Notes under the pieces: generated by a model
The model's database searches: none
Told to the model about the DNA's origin: nothing
What the model saw: the letters and a program-made list of their open reading frames with translations, nothing else
Shown here: in pieces, positions 63,659 to 64,000 of the stretch
Layout: each line of letters opens with the position of its first letter
How positions within the stretch are numbered: the first letter of the stretch is position 1
Assembly (NCBI RefSeq): GCF_900187455.1
Contig: NZ_FYDX01000001.1
Location: forward strand, 186,001-250,000
Length of the DNA stretch: 64,000 nt
From: Pseudomonas sp. Irchel 3E13
GTDB lineage: Bacteria; Pseudomonadota; Gammaproteobacteria; Pseudomonadales; Pseudomonadaceae
Direction of reading: 5' to 3'
Translations under genes and position numbers: made by a program

Positions 63659-64000
63659 AAAGACCCTGAACCAAGAACAGGTCGCGGAATTCTGCCTGAC
63701 GCTGCCTGGCGCGCGGGAAGACTATAAGTGGGGCGGCGTGCGGGTGTTTTCCGTGGCCGGCAACAAGATGTTCGCAGTGCTCGACCTGGCGGGTGCGGGG
63801 CTGTCGTTCAAGGTCGACAAGGACCTGTTCCTCGGCTACGTCGATATTCCCGGGGTTCGTCCGGCGCCGTATCTGGCCAGGGCACACTGGATCAGCGTCG
63901 CCCCGCCCTACGCATTGGGACGCCAGACGCTTGAGGACATGTTGAGGCGGTCGCACCAGTTGGTGGTGAAGAAGTTGCCGAAGTGGCTGCAGGTGGGGTT
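63651..64000 (+). CDS. YjbR/MmcQ family protein, cut by window edge
   Basis: 116 codons are visible. The ATG at 63651 overlaps the LysR stop. YjbR/MmcQ features: CLTLPGAREDYKWGG, VFSVAGNKMFAVL, FKVDKDLFLGY and HWISVAPPYALG. Small DNA-binding-like fold of unknown function. It is probably co-transcribed with the LysR gene and almost complete, since such proteins are about 120 residues long. Confidence 0.87.
   Translation, partial: MSEKTLNQEQVAEFCLTLPGAREDYKWGGVRVFSVAGNKMFAVLDLAGAGLSFKVDKDLFLGYVDIPGVRPAPYLARAHWISVAPPYALGRQTLEDMLRRSHQLVVKKLPKWLQVG

Overview
The window is high-GC chromosomal DNA that I attribute to a fluorescent-group Pseudomonas. The reasons are the abundant REP palindromes of the GGAGCGAGCTTGCTCGCGA type, the PQQ ethanol-oxidation (exa/ped) cluster with its AgmR/ErbR-type regulator, a DUF1652 protein, ecotin, a FecIRA-type uptake system and a YbiT-type ABC-F protein. 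I saw no rRNA, tRNA or CRISPR array. Assignments come from reading the translations; no database search was run.

Layout. 1-2.4 kb: two paralogous membrane sensor kinases (the second runs off the left edge), separated by fifteen 8-bp tandem repeats. 2.65-8.2 kb: a divergent four-gene operon encoding two related exported proteins of unknown function (the longer one with added Ig-like modules) and two curlin-repeat proteins, a CsgB-like one and a CsgA-like one with about 20 repeats. No csgC/D/E/F/G gene is visible. This is the best candidate for an undescribed system. 8.5-18.3 kb: a catabolic cluster on the minus strand (KshA-like Rieske oxygenase, DUF1329 protein, LuxR-type regulator, YCF48-like protein, thiolase, MaoC hydratase and an IpdF-like SDR), consistent with steroid or polycyclic terpenoid breakdown. 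A maltotetraose-forming amylase sits inside it. A GCATCGTC element recurs upstream of three of its units.

18.4-25.6 kb: the PQQ alcohol-oxidation cluster: metallohydrolase, SoxYZ-like carrier, cytochrome c550, Ca-type quinoprotein alcohol dehydrogenase, pentapeptide protein, CXXCW protein and two response regulators. 25.7-27.2 kb: a DAHP synthase behind an aromatic-rich leader peptide and attenuator. 27.4-31.6 kb: a parvulin and a Yej-type peptide ABC transporter without an adjacent ATPase gene; the signal peptide of its binding protein is encoded by a REP element. 31.7-38 kb: a sigma-54 activator and a 3-hydroxybutyrate/acetoacetate utilisation operon with a sigma-54-like promoter, plus ecotin.

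38-50.7 kb: a second parvulin, DUF1652, a secreted phospholipase/nuclease-like protein, a LysE exporter, a FecI-FecR-TonB receptor set with a Fur-like box, a quinone reductase-LysR pair, and a three-gene operon of secreted proteins (SEL1, DUF4105 lipoprotein, Gln-rich coiled coil). 50.9-57.9 kb: mostly small hypothetical, stress or envelope genes, several shorter than 60 codons, and a broken tyrosine recombinase. 57.9-64 kb: YbiT-type ABC-F ATPase, MFS transporter, secreted alpha/beta hydrolase, azoreductase with a divergent LysR regulator, and the start of a YjbR/MmcQ-family gene.
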